Assembly (NCBI RefSeq): GCF_022647505.1
Contig: NZ_CP071409.1
Span: 1,054,001 to 1,118,000 of the forward strand
Length of the DNA stretch: 64,000 nucleotides
From: [Pantoea] beijingensis
GTDB lineage: Bacteria > Pseudomonadota > Gammaproteobacteria > Enterobacterales > Enterobacteriaceae
Direction: 5' to 3'
A program made the translations under genes and the position numbers. The notes beneath the pieces are model-generated. The model made no database searches. It was not told where the DNA came from and saw nothing but the letters and a program-made list of their open reading frames with translations. Of this stretch, positions 1 to 11,125 are shown piece by piece (position 1 is the stretch's first letter; each line of letters starts with the position of its first letter).

Positions 1-291
1 CCCTTGCGCTGTGTATGGAGAATCATGTCCGAGCTAAGAGGGTTGTAAAATGCCAGTAAAGATAAGGGATGGGCGCGGATAGTGGATGAAAAAATGAGAC
101 GTCATTTAAATCAGAATTATCCTGTTTGTAGGGGAATTGTCATTGATAGTGAAGAGAATATTTTCGCTGAATTTTGCGAAATAAATACGATGTTATTGAA
201 TAAATAAAATGTGTTATTGTTTGATATAAAGACGATTACTGAAAATTAAATTGAAATAGGAGGCATCGCCAGGATGCCATCCATTGAATGG
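1..291. other. AT-rich intergenic stretch at window edge
   Basis: No recognisable gene is seen here. A 37-codon open frame runs on the plus strand from an ATG at 94 to a stop at 205-207. It has no family signature that I recognise and may be a remnant. Downstream of nrdF, read on the minus strand, a short hairpin (GGCATC, 5-nt loop, GATGCC, at 262-278) precedes a weakly T-rich stretch and may be the operon terminator. Confidence 0.4.
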
Positions 292-1323
<1,032 letters not shown>

Positions 1324-3474
1324 TTACAATGCGCATGAAACGCAGCCCTGCACCTCAGTACCTTCCAGCGCCATTTGTCGCAGGCGGATGTAATACAGCG
1401 TCTTAATGCCTTTCTTCCAGGCATAAATCTGAGCTTTATTGATGTCGCGTGTGGTGGCGGTATCACGAAAGAAAAGCGTTAACGACAGTCCCTGATCGAC
1501 GTGCCGCGTGGCCTCTGCATAGGTATCAATTATCGCTTCGGGGCCAATATCGTACGCATCCTGATAGAGCGACTGATTATCATTGTTCATAAAGGGAGCA
1601 GGATAGTAGACGCGGCCCGTTTTCCCCTCTTTACGAATTTCAATGCGTGACACAATCGGATGGATGCTCGACGTCGCATGGTTGATATAAGAGATAGAGC
1701 CAGTTGGCGGTATCGCCTGCAAATTTTGATTGTATAAACCGTGTTGTATTACGGCATCGCGCAACTCCCGCCATGCCTGCTGGTCTGGAATAACGATACC
1801 TGCGTTGGCAAACAGTGCAGCAACCTGGGGCGTACGCGGAAACCAGTGGTGGTCGATATAGTGGTCAAAATATTCCCCGCTGGCGTAACGTGAATCCTTA
1901 AAGCCAGCAAAGGTTTGCTGGCGTTCCTGTGCCAGTCGATTCGATGTTCTTAACGCGTAATAGGTAATGCAATAGAAATAGATATTGGTGAAATCCAGCC
2001 CGGCTTCTGAACCATAGGCAATCCCCTCCCGCGCCAGGTAACCGTGCAGGTTCATCTGCCCTAAACCGATAGCATGCGACTGTGCATTTCCTGCCTCAAT
2101 GGAGGGAACTGAATGGATGTGGCTCATATCAGAAACCGCTGTCAGACCACGCACCGCAATGTCCACCGTGCGGGCGAAATCGTCTGAGTCCATGGCATGG
2201 GCGATATTGAGTGAGCCGAGGTTGCAGGAAATATCTTTACCGATGTGGCGATAACTGAGGTCATCATGATATTCGGTTGGTGAATTGACCTGCAGGATTT
2301 CTGAACAAAGGTTGCTCATATTGATCCGGCCTTTAATCGGGTTAGCGCGATTAACCGTATCTTCGAACATAATGTAGGGATAACCCGACTCGAACTGAAT
2401 CTCTGCCAGCGTCTGAAAAAACTCGCGTGGGTTAATAAATGTTTTGCGAATGCGATCGTCTGCCAGCATGACATCATACTTTTCACTCACGCTAATATCG
2501 GCAAACGGCACGCCGTACAGGCGCTCGACATCGTAAGGTGAAAACAGCGCCATCGGCTGATTGGCCTTGGCCAGCTGGAATGTAATATCCGGGATCACCA
2601 CTCCCAGCGAGAGTGTCTTAATACGAATTTTTTCGTCGGCATTTTCGCGTTTGGTGTCAAGGAAACGAAAAATATCTGGATGATGGGCATGCAGATAGAC
2701 TGCTCCCGCCCCCTGACGCGCGCCGAGCTGGTTAGCATAGGAAAACGCATCTTCCAGCATTTTCATCACGGGGATCACGCCTGATGATTGATTCTCGATA
2801 CGCTTGATGGGGGCGCCCGCTTCACGCAGGTTGGAGAGTAAAAAGGATACGCCACCACCGCGTTTTGACAACTGCAACGCCGAATTCACCGAACGGCCTA
2901 TCGATTCCATATTATCTTCTATGCGTAACAGGAAGCAGGAAACCAACTCGCCACGTTGTTGTTTACCTCCGTTCAGAAAGGTCGGTGTCGCGGGTTGGAA
3001 GCGGCCAGTCAGCATCTCTTCCATCAGCGACGTTGCCAGGTGCGTATCGCCTTGTGCCAGCGTTAGTGCGACCATGCAGACGCGATCGGCAAAATCCTCA
3101 AGGTAGCGCTTGCCGTCGAACGTTTTCAGGGTGTAGCTGGTGTAAAATTTATAAGCGCCAAGGAAGGTTTGAAAGCGAAAACGATACTCCTTGGCCTGCT
3201 GAAACAGGGCGCTAATAAAATCGAATGTGTAGCGGTTGAGGATCTCTGCTTCATAATATCCTTCAGAAACCAGATAGCGCAGGCGCTCAGCGATCGAGTC
3301 AAACACCACGCTGTTGGGGATCACATGCTGCAAATAAAATTGGCGCGTTGCTTCGCGATCTTTATCAAACTGGATATTGCCGCCAGCATCATAGAGGTTA
3401 AGCATTGCATTGAGCGCGTGATAATCAAGTGCGGTAGATGCAGGCTTTAAGCGTGTACTTTCTGTCGTTGCCAA
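1324..3474 (-). CDS. nrdE: class Ib ribonucleotide reductase alpha subunit NrdE
   Basis: This 716-residue catalytic subunit reduces ribonucleoside diphosphates using the NrdF radical and electrons from the glutaredoxin-like NrdH. The C-terminal redox pair is visible as GCVSCAL, and the active-site NLCSEI segment lies near residue 390. The chosen start is a TTG at 3472-3474 that gives the family N terminus MATTES, followed by the conserved [13 protein letters not shown]. This start lies inside nrdI, so the genes overlap by 28 bp and are probably translationally coupled. The TTG start is the only unusual feature. Confidence 0.97.
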   Translation of the reverse strand: MATTESTRLKPASTALDYHALNAMLNLYDAGGNIQFDKDREATRQFYLQHVIPNSVVFDSIAERLRYLVSEGYYEAEILNRYTFDFISALFQQAKEYRFRFQTFLGAYKFYTSYTLKTFDGKRYLEDFADRVCMVALTLAQGDTHLATSLMEEMLTGRFQPATPTFLNGGKQQRGELVSCFLLRIEDNMESIGRSVNSALQLSKRGGGVSFLLSNLREAGAPIKRIENQSSGVIPVMKMLEDAFSYANQLGARQGAGAVYLHAHHPDIFRFLDTKRENADEKIRIKTLSLGVVIPDITFQLAKANQPMALFSPYDVERLYGVPFADISVSEKYDVMLADDRIRKTFINPREFFQTLAEIQFESGYPYIMFEDTVNRANPIKGRINMSNLCSEILQVNSPTEYHDDLSYRHIGKDISCNLGSLNIAHAMDSDDFARTVDIAVRGLTAVSDMSHIHSVPSIEAGNAQSHAIGLGQMNLHGYLAREGIAYGSEAGLDFTNIYFYCITYYALRTSNRLAQERQQTFAGFKDSRYASGEYFDHYIDHHWFPRTPQVAALFANAGIVIPDQQAWRELRDAVIQHGLYNQNLQAIPPTGSISYINHATSSIHPIVSRIEIRKEGKTGRVYYPAPFMNNDNQSLYQDAYDIGPEAIIDTYAEATRHVDQGLSLTLFFRDTATTRDINKAQIYAWKKGIKTLYYIRLRQMALEGTEVQGCVSCAL

Positions 3475-3857
3475 AATTGGGTTACTCCCGATTTTATCTT
3501 TGCAATCTCTTCCGGGGTTCCGAGCAGCTCAAAACGATAGAGGCAGGGAACCTGACATTTTTGCGCAATGATGTCGCCCGCTTTGCAGAAGGCATCACCA
3601 AAATTACGATTACCGGCTGCGATTACGCCCCGTATTAACCCGCGATTGACTTCATCGTTCAGAAAGCCGATGACTTGTTTAGGCACCGCTCCCCGAGCTG
3701 AGCCGCCACCGTAACTCGGCACGATCAAAATATAAGGGAGCCCGGCTCGAATGGTCTGAGCAGGATCCAGGGGAATACGCTGTGCGGGTAAGCCCAACCG
3801 CATGACAAAGCGGTGCGTATTTTCTGACTGGCTGGAAAAGTAGACCAGGGGAAACAT
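3447..3857 (-). CDS. nrdI: flavodoxin-like NrdI, class Ib RNR activator
   Basis: The 136-residue flavodoxin-like protein binds FMN and supplies the oxidant (superoxide) that assembles the dimanganese tyrosyl radical cofactor of NrdF. The N-terminal [13 protein letters not shown] phosphate-binding loop and the VPSYGGG loop near residue 50 are typical FMN-contact regions. It sits between nrdH (4-bp gap) and nrdE (28-bp overlap) in the nrdHIEF operon. Length and motifs match the family, with no sign of damage. Confidence 0.96.
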   Translation of the reverse strand: MFPLVYFSSQSENTHRFVMRLGLPAQRIPLDPAQTIRAGLPYILIVPSYGGGSARGAVPKQVIGFLNDEVNRGLIRGVIAAGNRNFGDAFCKAGDIIAQKCQVPCLYRFELLGTPEEIAKIKSGVTQFWQRQKVHA

Positions 3858-3861
3858 AACG

Positions 3862-4113
3862 TTAGCCTTGTATCCCCGGGCGTGTCGCCAGTGCTGAAAT
3901 TTTATCCGGGCGAAAACCGCTCCAGTGCTGCTCTTCCGTCATCACAACCGGCAACTGGCGATAGCCTAATGATTTCAGCGTCTCGATTTCATCGGGGTGG
4001 GTATCAATATTGACGAGTTGGTAAGTGAATCCCCGTTTATCCATCGCATTTTTTGTTGCATTGCACTGGACACAATTATCCTTAGTGTAAATAATAATAG
4101 TCATGATTCGCAT
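3862..4113 (-). CDS. nrdH: glutaredoxin-like NrdH redoxin
   Basis: This is a small thioredoxin-fold electron donor for NrdEF, reduced by thioredoxin reductase. The redox-active CVQC motif follows the first beta strand, and the WSGFRPD segment near the C terminus is the NrdH signature. Two in-frame starts are possible, ATG at 4113 and ATG at 4104. The second gives [10 protein letters not shown], and either is compatible with the upstream AAAAAGG. The gene is the first of nrdHIEF, and its upstream region carries two NrdR boxes. Confidence 0.95.
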   Translation of the reverse strand: MRIMTIIIYTKDNCVQCNATKNAMDKRGFTYQLVNIDTHPDEIETLKSLGYRQLPVVMTEEQHWSGFRPDKISALATRPGIQG

Positions 4114-4210
4114 TTACCTTTTTGGTTGTTTAACGTCACTGAACGAACCGTATACAACAGATTGTTGCTTGAGCTTCTGAACCATCGCTGGATGATGGAA
4201 TGACATGTAA

Positions 4211-4257
4211 AATACTATATGTAGCGTTTTTTAATTGCAACCAATCAATATGTAGCG
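4211..4257 (-). promoter_or_regulatory. two NrdR boxes upstream of nrdH
   Basis: Two similar elements, TACTATATGTAGCG at 4213-4226 and ATCAATATGTAGCG at 4244-4257, are spaced exactly 31 bp apart, which is three helical turns. Paired boxes with that spacing are the known arrangement for the ATP/dATP-sensing repressor NrdR upstream of ribonucleotide reductase operons. They lie about 100-145 bp upstream of nrdH, where the promoter is expected. Confidence 0.85.
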
Positions 4258-4351
4258 TTTTTTGCTTTTTGATTGCAAGCGTGCGTAACGGCTTATGATG
4301 GCGGGCTTTAGGGGATGAAATTTTTTTAAAGCCGTTGGTTAAGGAAATAAC

Positions 4352-4382
4352 AATAAAAAATCCCTGCCATCAGGCAGGGATC
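4352..4382 (-). terminator. rho-independent terminator of ygaM
   Basis: A perfect 9-bp stem (ATCCCTGCC at 4360-4368 and GGCAGGGAT at 4373-4381, loop ATCA) is followed on the minus strand by a run of Ts, 28 bp after the ygaM stop codon. Confidence 0.9.
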
Positions 4383-4409
4383 CGGATAGTAACAATGATC
4401 GAAAAGATG

Positions 4410-4724
4410 CTAACGTCGTGAAGCCAGCAGGGCACCCACAACGATACCTACCGCAGCACCAATACCTACGCCGTGCCAGGGCTTATCATGGACGTAGTTG
4501 TCCACATGATCGCCAGCATCTTTCGCTGCCTGCGTCACGCGGTTGCGGCCATTGAGTTTAGCGCGGGTCTCTTTCAACAAGGCTTCTGCTTTATCGCGTG
4601 CCGAATCTACTTCATCCTTGGTTTTGCTACCATAAGATTTCAGCAAGTCGTCCAGGGTGTCTGCCAGTAGTGAAACATCCTGGTTAATATCAGTGTCATC
4701 ATTTTTTGTGGTTCTGTTGAACAT
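4410..4724 (-). CDS. ygaM: DUF883/ElaB-YqjD-YgaM family membrane-anchored protein
   Basis: The 104-residue protein has a charged, helical N-terminal two thirds (about residues 10-75) and a single C-terminal hydrophobic segment with glycine repeats (GVGIGAAVGIVVGALLASRR). This is the layout of the ElaB/YqjD/YgaM (DUF883) family, whose members are inner-membrane, stationary-phase, ribosome-associated proteins in E. coli. The symbol follows its position between ygaC and nrdH, as in E. coli. The gene has its own strong terminator and is divergent from ygaC. Confidence 0.88.
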   Translation of the reverse strand: MFNRTTKNDDTDINQDVSLLADTLDDLLKSYGSKTKDEVDSARDKAEALLKETRAKLNGRNRVTQAAKDAGDHVDNYVHDKPWHGVGIGAAVGIVVGALLASRR

Positions 4725-4887
4725 TTGTCGCTCCCTTTGGAATAAAACCTAATATTAAGTGTAGACCATTGGCAAACATTACAGTGATTCGGCCATGCGT
4801 TTATTGCCTTTATGGATAAATCCGAAAGCACATCGGACAGCGCTTGATGTAAGGTTGCGAGGCTTTTGAAGACTGAGAGGAAAGAGC

Positions 4888-5223
4888 ATGTATTTACGAC
4901 CAGATGAAGTGGCACGCGTACTGGAAAAAGCCGGATTTGAAATGGATGCGGTCACGACGAAAACTTACGGTTATCGCCGGGGCGAAAACTATGTTTACGT
5001 GAATCGTGAAGCGAGAATGGGTCGTACGGCGCTGGTGATTCATCCAACGTTAAAAGAGAAAAGTTTGACGATCACTGAACCGGCGACGGAGATTAAAACC
5101 TGCGATCACTATGTGCAATTTCCGATGTATCTGGTCGGTGATAATAACGATCATTATGGTATCCCCCATGGATTCAGCTCTCGCGCAGCACTTGAACGGT
5201 ATCTTGAGCGCCTCTTTGGCTAG
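4888..5223 (+). CDS. ygaC: DUF2002 family protein YgaC
   Basis: The 111-residue soluble protein begins [20 protein letters not shown] and belongs to the small DUF2002 family (YgaC), known only from enteric bacteria and of unknown biochemical function. It has no signal peptide or membrane segment. A GAGAGG-like ribosome-binding site precedes the ATG. Its place next to ygaM and nrdHIEF is the same as in E. coli, where ygaC is reported as Fur-regulated. No clear Fur box is seen here. Confidence 0.88.
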   Translation: MYLRPDEVARVLEKAGFEMDAVTTKTYGYRRGENYVYVNREARMGRTALVIHPTLKEKSLTITEPATEIKTCDHYVQFPMYLVGDNNDHYGIPHGFSSRAALERYLERLFG

Positions 5224-5461
5224 TGCTGGTACTGCGTCCATTCTGCTTTCCCTCCTCGTACAGACTATTTCCGGGGGGAAGATCTGCTGCCCTCCTGCCT
5301 ATGGCCGTTGTATGTTCATCTGGGCGTTGTCCTTTGTTTAATGGCGGTTTTATGTACCAATCGGGATGATTTCAGACGAGGTTGGTGAAAAATTCTTACA
5401 GGCATACCAGACATTTCTTGATTCTCCAGGGTGGCTCATTCACACATAATCGCCGTGCGCT

Positions 5462-5479
5462 GCACGATCGAGATCGTGC
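5462..5479. promoter_or_regulatory. 18-bp palindrome upstream of evgA-like gene
   Basis: GCACGATC-GA-GATCGTGC forms an 8+2+8 bp inverted repeat ending 38 bp before the evgA-like start codon. It could be an operator, possibly autoregulatory, or a leader hairpin. The rest of the 294-bp gap 5224-5517 shows no gene. Confidence 0.4.
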
Positions 5480-5517
5480 GCAGTGGTGCCCCCTCATTTA
5501 TATGCCTGGAGATCAAA

Positions 5518-6144
5518 ATGCAAAATGCACTGGTTGTCGATGATCATCCCTTTGTTCGCGCCAGCGTAAAAATGATCCTGTCGCAGGATGGGATCGCGAA
5601 TATCTACGAAACCGATAACGGTGTGGATGCTGTCGCCATGGCAAGAGAACACCAGTGTGACTTGATGATTCTGGATATCGCGCTCCCGAAGCTCGACGGA
5701 TTAGAGGTTCTGCTTCGTTTGCGGGAGCTACAGCATGATTGCCGCGTGTTAGTGCTTACTTCACAATCGACAGAGTATTTTGCGTTACGCTGCATGCAAT
5801 CTGGCGCTGCGGGCTTTATATCAAAATCCAGCGAGCCAACTGAGCTGAGTAACGCAATTGCGGCGATCCGTTCAGGCTATACCTACTTCCCACATCTCTC
5901 TCTGCATAAAGGGCGGCTTCATGATAATAATTACAGCGAGAGTGAATGTATCGCACGCCTGTCTGATCGCGAATTAATGGTTTTACAACAGCTTGCGCGT
6001 GGTTTCAGCAATAAGGAAATTGGGGAATCGATGCTATTGAGTAATAAAACGATCAGCACCTATAAAACACGCTTGATTGAAAAACTACAGGTAAAAACGC
6101 TTGTCGATCTTGCCGATTTGGCACGCCGTAACCGGTTGATATAA
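5518..6144 (+). CDS. evgA: EvgA-like LuxR-family response regulator
   Basis: The 208-residue protein has a receiver domain (residues 1-120; acidic pocket VVDDH near 7-10, phospho-acceptor Asp53 in MILDIALPK, Lys in FISKSS) and a C-terminal LuxR-type helix-turn-helix (LSDRELMVLQQLARGFSNKEIGESMLLSNKTISTYKTRL, about 145-185). The ATG at 5518 is chosen over the longer open frame starting at 5431, because it has a GGAG ribosome-binding site and gives the family N terminus. It lies 3 bp before a hybrid sensor kinase with EvgS architecture, so the pair is an EvgAS-type system. In E. coli that system activates acid and multidrug resistance genes; targets here are unknown. Confidence 0.88.
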   Translation: MQNALVVDDHPFVRASVKMILSQDGIANIYETDNGVDAVAMAREHQCDLMILDIALPKLDGLEVLLRLRELQHDCRVLVLTSQSTEYFALRCMQSGAAGFISKSSEPTELSNAIAAIRSGYTYFPHLSLHKGRLHDNNYSESECIARLSDRELMVLQQLARGFSNKEIGESMLLSNKTISTYKTRLIEKLQVKTLVDLADLARRNRLI

Positions 6145-6147
6145 ATA

Positions 6148-9100
6148 ATGAAGCGGCTTGCTAAAAGGATTTTATTTCTGTTCATATGCCTCCAGCTCTT
6201 CGCTGGACCGGTGGGCGCGTCTACTGAGAGCCGTTCGGCGGCGGTGGCAAACCCTATGCCGAAGATTGCATTAAGCGTGAAAGAAAGGCAGGCATTAGCG
6301 CATAAGCTCGCGCTGCGGGTAGGTGTCGCGCCTCCTTTTTTTCCTCCGCTTCATTTCCTTAATGAAAACAACCAGTATCAGGGTATTAGCGCAGATTATA
6401 CGCAGTTGATTGCCCAGCAATTGGCTTTGCCGCTCACGATAAAACAGTATGCTTCCCGTGAAGCTGCGTTGAAAGGGCTCGAAGCGGGAGAGATCGACAT
6501 GGTTAGCTCCTCCAGCCTGCAAGAAATCGCGAATAAACCGTTGTTACTGTCCCGCAGTTACACCCCTGGCCTGTGCGTCACCGTAGCCCGGGCAGATTAC
6601 AGTGACACGCAATTCCACAATTTTTCCGGCAAGAAAATCGCGCTGAGCTGTGATTCTCCTTACTTTACGCAATGGAACAGTTACAAAAATGACGCGGAAG
6701 TCACGGTGTATCAATCGCCTGCCGCGGCCATGAATGCTGTTGCGACGGGAGAGGCTGATTTTTTTATTGGCGATGCCCTTGAGACTAATTATTTACTGAA
6801 TACCGGTGCTTTCACGCAGCTACGGCAGTTGAATTTGACACCCTTTGAATCCGGGGGCGCCAGAATGGCATTCGCTAACGATCCCATACTGCTTGGGGCG
6901 GTTAACCGTGTGTTGAATGGGGTACCTTCCGAGAGAAAACAAACCATCCTGCAATACTGGATGGGAGAGGAGATCGCGTGGACACCGAGTACGCGTATCC
7001 AACTGACCAAATCTGAACAACAGTGGAAGAAAAAACATCCAGTCATTCGGGCGGTTATTAATGAAAACGATGTGCCTTTCACTTTTTACGATGGGAAAGG
7101 TAACTATGTGGGTTTAAGCGCAGAGATGATGAATAAAATCACTCAGCTTACGGGATTAACGTTTTCCGTCTCTTCGATGAATTCGATTGATGCCATGATA
7201 CAAGCCGTTCGGAATAATGACGCGGATATTATCGCGGCCGTGCCTGAGAGTGAGGAGCGTCGAACCGCGCTAACTTTTTCCAATAGCTACCTGAATACGC
7301 CCTATGCCCTCATTACACGTACTGATGCGGATCACCCCCGCACGCTGGACGACCTTAATAATCATAAACTGGCACTGATGCATGGACACCAGCTCACCGG
7401 TTGGCTGAGAAAATACTATCCCAAAATTATTTTGGTTGAGGTAAATAGCAGCGGTGCTGCTATGGAGATGGTAGCAAAAGGAACGGTCAGCGCGGCGGTT
7501 AATGCGTTACTGAGTGCACGCTATATGATCCCACGAGAATATGAAAAAAAACTGCAAACCACCTCAATCGTTGGTGATAGCGAAGGGGAATTAGCCTTTG
7601 GCATGGCAAAAACATCCCCGGAGCTGCAGGCAATCATTAATAAGGCATTGCTGAGTATCACCCCGCAAGAAATGAAAGATATTTCAATGCGCTGGCAGGG
7701 TAAAGTGATTATTCAGGCGAATTACTGGCGCCAGTATCGGTCAATGGTAATACAGGGTTTTATACTAACCGGAGTGCTGCTTTTGTTCGCGCTGTTATGG
7801 ATTGCCGGGCTTTCGCTCTCGATTCGTAAACGTAAGCAAGTAGAACGCGCATTAAACGATCAGATGGTATTGATGAAAGTGCTGATTGATGGTTCGCCGA
7901 ATCCTATTTACGTGCGCGATCGGCGAGGCTTGCTGATTCACTGCAATGCCTGTTATCTGCAACACCTGGGCGTTACCCGAGAAGAGGCGATGGGGAAATC
8001 GGTGCTGGCGCTTGCTGGCGTCGATAGAAAAACCCTCCTGTATTGCCACGATGATTATATGCGGGTGATGGAAAGCGGTGAACCGCTAGTCCAGGACCGG
8101 GTTATTCATTCCAGGCTGGGCACTGTCAAAACGATCTATCACTGGATATTACCTTTTAGCGGCAGCGATGGTGTTGTGAATGGCATGATAGGCGGCTGGA
8201 TCGATGTGACAGAGCGGCAACAGCTTTTAGAGCATCTCCGGGAGGCTAAGGCTGAAGCGGAGGAGGCGAACAGGGCGAAAACCACATTCCTCGCCACCAT
8301 GAGCCATGAAATTCGTACCCCGATGAATGCGATTATCGGCATGCTGGATATGGCGACGCGCAAGGCGCAAAAAGGCGAGTTTGATGTTGAAGCATTGAAC
8401 ATTGCATCAAACGCTGCTCATGGGTTACTCGACCTCATAGGCGATATTCTCGATATTGCCCATATTGAATCGGGAAAATTTACGCTTTTACCGCAGCGAA
8501 ATAACCTTAGATCGCTGGTGGATTCAGTACTGCGAGTATTTGATGGGCTGGCCAACCAAAAACGGATTGGTTTAACGCTTGAGGTTGTGGGAGAAACCGA
8601 TATTGATGTTGAGGTAGACCCGCTGCGTTTCAAACAGATCCTTTCGAATATTGTCAGTAACGCTATAAAATTTACCGCTCAGGGTGCGGTACATGTCTGC
8701 GTGCAAGCCGAGCGGAAAGGATTGAATCTGGAACTTGCTATTGACGTTGAAGACAGCGGCATCGGTATTCCAGCCGAAGAACTCCCGAAACTTTTCATGC
8801 CCTTTTCGCAGGCCAGCAATAACCTGCAATCAATTCGTAGCGGAAGCGGCCTGGGATTGGTTATTTGTAAAACGCTGTGTGAAATGATGGGGGGCACGCT
8901 TTCGCTTATCAGCGAAGCTAACGCCGGTACTCACGCAATGATACGCCTATCCCTGCCTGTTACCATCGAATCGCAGACGCTGCAGGAAGATGTTACGAAG
9001 GAGATGAAGACGAATGAAAGATCATTGAATATTCTTGTGATTGATGATTATTTGCCAAACCGGCTACTGCTTTCTCAGCAACTCTCGTGGCTGGGCCACC

Positions 9101-9780
9101 AGGTGACCGAGGCTGATGACGGACTTGCAGGGCTGGATATGTGGCAGCAAGGTTCTTTCGACGTTGTCATTACCGACTGCAATATGCCCGGGATGAATGG
9201 ATATCAACTCAGTGATGCGATTCGTCAGCAGGAGGAAGAGAAAGGCCTTAAGCCAGTGCTCATTTTAGGTTTTACGGCGAATGCACTTTCCGGAGAACGT
9301 GAGCATTGCATCGACGCCGGAATGAATGACTGTATGTTTAAACCGCTATCGCTGGAGCGTTTACATCAGCATTTATCGCAGATCGAGCTACCCGTAACGG
9401 TAAGCCCGCGCGACGCGTTTCCGGAATATGTTACCAGAGAAATGGATCTCAGCAGCTTACAACGCATGGCGGCCGGTGGTGAGGATGATCTGCGATCGTT
9501 ACTGACTGCATTAAGCGACGCTGTTATCAACGATCTTAACGATCTGGCCAATGTAAATGAAACCGTTTCGCCAGATCAACTCGCTCAGTTGGCACATCGC
9601 ATTAAAGGCGCAGCGAGGATGGTTGAAGCCGGGCAGTTGGTTATTTGCTGTGATAACCTCGAGTCCGCCTGTCAGACCGCAGCAAAAACGATCGAATTGA
9701 TGCAAAAGAAATCAATGCTGGAAGGTGCTTTGCGGCGATTTAGTGAAGCGCTGACACGCTATCTGGCATCGTTATCTTAG
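6148..9780 (+). CDS. evgS: EvgS-like hybrid sensor kinase (phosphorelay)
   Basis: The 1210-residue inner-membrane protein has a signal peptide, two tandem periplasmic SBP_bac_3 domains (about 50-275 and 295-520), one transmembrane helix (about 535-560), a PAS domain (about 580-700), a HisKA/HATPase core with His720 in MSHEIRTPMN, a receiver domain with Asp1010 in ITDCNMPGMNG, and an HPt domain with His1150 in LAHRIKGAA. Domain order, length (E. coli EvgS is about 1197) and near-identical positions of the first two phosphorylation sites identify an EvgS homologue. It is co-transcribed with the response regulator 3 bp upstream. Confidence 0.9.
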   Translation: MKRLAKRILFLFICLQLFAGPVGASTESRSAAVANPMPKIALSVKERQALAHKLALRVGVAPPFFPPLHFLNENNQYQGISADYTQLIAQQLALPLTIKQYASREAALKGLEAGEIDMVSSSSLQEIANKPLLLSRSYTPGLCVTVARADYSDTQFHNFSGKKIALSCDSPYFTQWNSYKNDAEVTVYQSPAAAMNAVATGEADFFIGDALETNYLLNTGAFTQLRQLNLTPFESGGARMAFANDPILLGAVNRVLNGVPSERKQTILQYWMGEEIAWTPSTRIQLTKSEQQWKKKHPVIRAVINENDVPFTFYDGKGNYVGLSAEMMNKITQLTGLTFSVSSMNSIDAMIQAVRNNDADIIAAVPESEERRTALTFSNSYLNTPYALITRTDADHPRTLDDLNNHKLALMHGHQLTGWLRKYYPKIILVEVNSSGAAMEMVAKGTVSAAVNALLSARYMIPREYEKKLQTTSIVGDSEGELAFGMAKTSPELQAIINKALLSITPQEMKDISMRWQGKVIIQANYWRQYRSMVIQGFILTGVLLLFALLWIAGLSLSIRKRKQVERALNDQMVLMKVLIDGSPNPIYVRDRRGLLIHCNACYLQHLGVTREEAMGKSVLALAGVDRKTLLYCHDDYMRVMESGEPLVQDRVIHSRLGTVKTIYHWILPFSGSDGVVNGMIGGWIDVTERQQLLEHLREAKAEAEEANRAKTTFLATMSHEIRTPMNAIIGMLDMATRKAQKGEFDVEALNIASNAAHGLLDLIGDILDIAHIESGKFTLLPQRNNLRSLVDSVLRVFDGLANQKRIGLTLEVVGETDIDVEVDPLRFKQILSNIVSNAIKFTAQGAVHVCVQAERKGLNLELAIDVEDSGIGIPAEELPKLFMPFSQASNNLQSIRSGSGLGLVICKTLCEMMGGTLSLISEANAGTHAMIRLSLPVTIESQTLQEDVTKEMKTNERSLNILVIDDYLPNRLLLSQQLSWLGHQVTEADDGLAGLDMWQQGSFDVVITDCNMPGMNGYQLSDAIRQQEEEKGLKPVLILGFTANALSGEREHCIDAGMNDCMFKPLSLERLHQHLSQIELPVTVSPRDAFPEYVTREMDLSSLQRMAAGGEDDLRSLLTALSDAVINDLNDLANVNETVSPDQLAQLAHRIKGAARMVEAGQLVICCDNLESACQTAAKTIELMQKKSMLEGALRRFSEALTRYLASLS

Positions 9781-9804
9781 CAGCGCCTGCGACGGGAGAA
9801 TCTG

Positions 9805-9836
9805 ACGGTAGCGGCTTGGGCAGCAAGCACTACCGT
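9805..9836 (+). terminator. hairpin after evgS-like gene
   Basis: A 7-bp stem (ACGGTAG/CTACCGT) with an inner GCTT/AAGC pairing lies 24 bp after the stop codon. There is no U tract, so termination here is uncertain. Confidence 0.4.
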
Positions 9837-9898
9837 GCTATCGGGCTTAATCTTATGGGGTACAACGCACGATAATTATTCCATCATCAGCTGCACTT

Positions 9899-10456
9899 TT
9901 ACTGGGCAGAAGGTTTTACCATTACGCTGGCAGGTTTGTGTTTTTCCAAATACTGCGGTTGGAAAATGCACATGCGGATGGTATTGCGGTACTCGCCATT
10001 GATAAAAAACTCATGAATAAGTTCACCTTCAATATCAAACCCCAGTTTGCTGTAGATATGTATTGCTTTCTCATTCTCTTTATCCACGATCAAATAGAGT
10101 TTGTAGAGGTTCAGAACGGAGAAACCGTACTCCATCGCCAGTCTGGCGGCCTGGCTGGCAAATCCTTTCCCCTGGTGTGCCGGATCGATAATGATTTGAA
10201 ACTCTGCTCGTCGATGAATATGGTTGATCTCAACCAGTTCAACCAATCCCACTTTATTGCCGTTATGCTCCACAACAAAACGGCGTTCGCTTTGGTCGTG
10301 AATATGTTTGTCGTAGAGGTCGGAAAGTTCAACGAAAGCCTCGTAAGGCTCTTCGAACCAGTAGCGCATGACGCTGGCATTGTTATCGAGCTGGTGGACG
10401 AAATGGAGATCTTCGCGCTCCAGTGGGCGTAGTTTAACCGTAATTTTGTTGTGCAT
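9899..10456 (-). CDS. speG: spermidine N1-acetyltransferase SpeG
   Basis: This is a 185-residue GNAT enzyme that acetylates spermidine (and spermine) with acetyl-CoA, limiting polyamine toxicity. The acetyl-CoA loop is at about residues 95-110 ([25 protein letters not shown]), followed by [26 protein letters not shown] terminus, length and the [12 protein letters not shown] strand match SpeG. It is convergent with evgS and monocistronic, and lies at the left edge of the accessory block. Confidence 0.94.
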   Translation of the reverse strand: MHNKITVKLRPLEREDLHFVHQLDNNASVMRYWFEEPYEAFVELSDLYDKHIHDQSERRFVVEHNGNKVGLVELVEINHIHRRAEFQIIIDPAHQGKGFASQAARLAMEYGFSVLNLYKLYLIVDKENEKAIHIYSKLGFDIEGELIHEFFINGEYRNTIRMCIFQPQYLEKHKPASVMVKPSAQ

Positions 10457-10637
10457 TTTGCATCCTTGTCATCAACGATCGTCGGAATGATAGCGTAAAG
10501 GAAGCATACAGCATGCGCTGCGATAGCTTAAACAATTCTGCGGGCGGGGTGGCTATCGCTATGCGTCAACGTGGAGAAGTGCTCAAGCCGCAATGATGCA
10601 TTAAAGCTGTAACCACGCCATCCGGAGAAGATAAGCT

Positions 10638-11039
10638 TTAATCTTCAAGAATACGTTCCAGCATCCCGGTATCCAGATATTCAGTCCACTCGGTCACAAG
10701 CCCTCCTTCTAAACGGAAAATCTGCGCATAGTGTTGATTATATGGCTGACCATTTTTACCGACAGCGAATCCGCGCGAAAGCATCACAACCCAATCTCCT
10801 TCGCCAATGAATTGGTCGAGGACGACTTTATGTCCATCTTCGATTGCGGCGGTTAGCGGCGTGATAATCTTGTCTGCCATCTCCTGTTTACCGTGTACTA
10901 CCAGCGATAAACGTGTCGTCCCCATCACCGTGAACTTGATGTCATCAGCCATGGCAGCATAGAACGCCTCCTTATCATTGTTGGTGTAAGCTTCCCACAT
11001 CCCCCTGACGATGGCTTTGTTGTCCGGAAAATCCCGCAT
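10638..11039 (-). CDS. SnoaL-like NTF2-fold protein
   Basis: The 133-residue protein has the NTF2/SnoaL cone fold pattern: an N-terminal helix (IVRGMWEAYTNNDKEAFYAAMADDIKFTVMG) followed by strands and the C-terminal WTEYLDTGMLERIL segment. Such proteins include ketosteroid isomerases, limonene-epoxide hydrolases and many uncharacterised stress or detoxification proteins. No substrate can be assigned. It is divergent from a TetR-family regulator, with a palindromic operator between them, so it is the likely regulated target. Confidence 0.75.
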   Translation of the reverse strand: MRDFPDNKAIVRGMWEAYTNNDKEAFYAAMADDIKFTVMGTTRLSLVVHGKQEMADKIITPLTAAIEDGHKVVLDQFIGEGDWVVMLSRGFAVGKNGQPYNQHYAQIFRLEGGLVTEWTEYLDTGMLERILED

Positions 11040-11066
11040 AGCTCAATACTCCTTAATGCGTTAAAT

Positions 11067-11125
11067 TTGCGTTAGTGACTTTATCAACGTAAAACCACTA
11101 ACGCAATTTTTTTGCGTTAGTGGTT
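11067..11125. promoter_or_regulatory. palindromic operator between NTF2-fold gene and tetR
   Basis: A perfect 14-bp inverted repeat (AACCACTAACGCAA at 11093-11106 and its complement at 11112-11125, five Ts between) plus a third half site TTGCGTTAGTG at 11067-11077 fill the divergent promoter region. This is the expected layout of a TetR-type operator controlling both genes. It ends 30 bp before the regulator's ATG. Confidence 0.75.

Noticed and set aside
9938..10432. 164-codon plus-strand frame opposite speG
   Set aside because: Antisense shadow; speG has all GNAT motifs on the minus strand.
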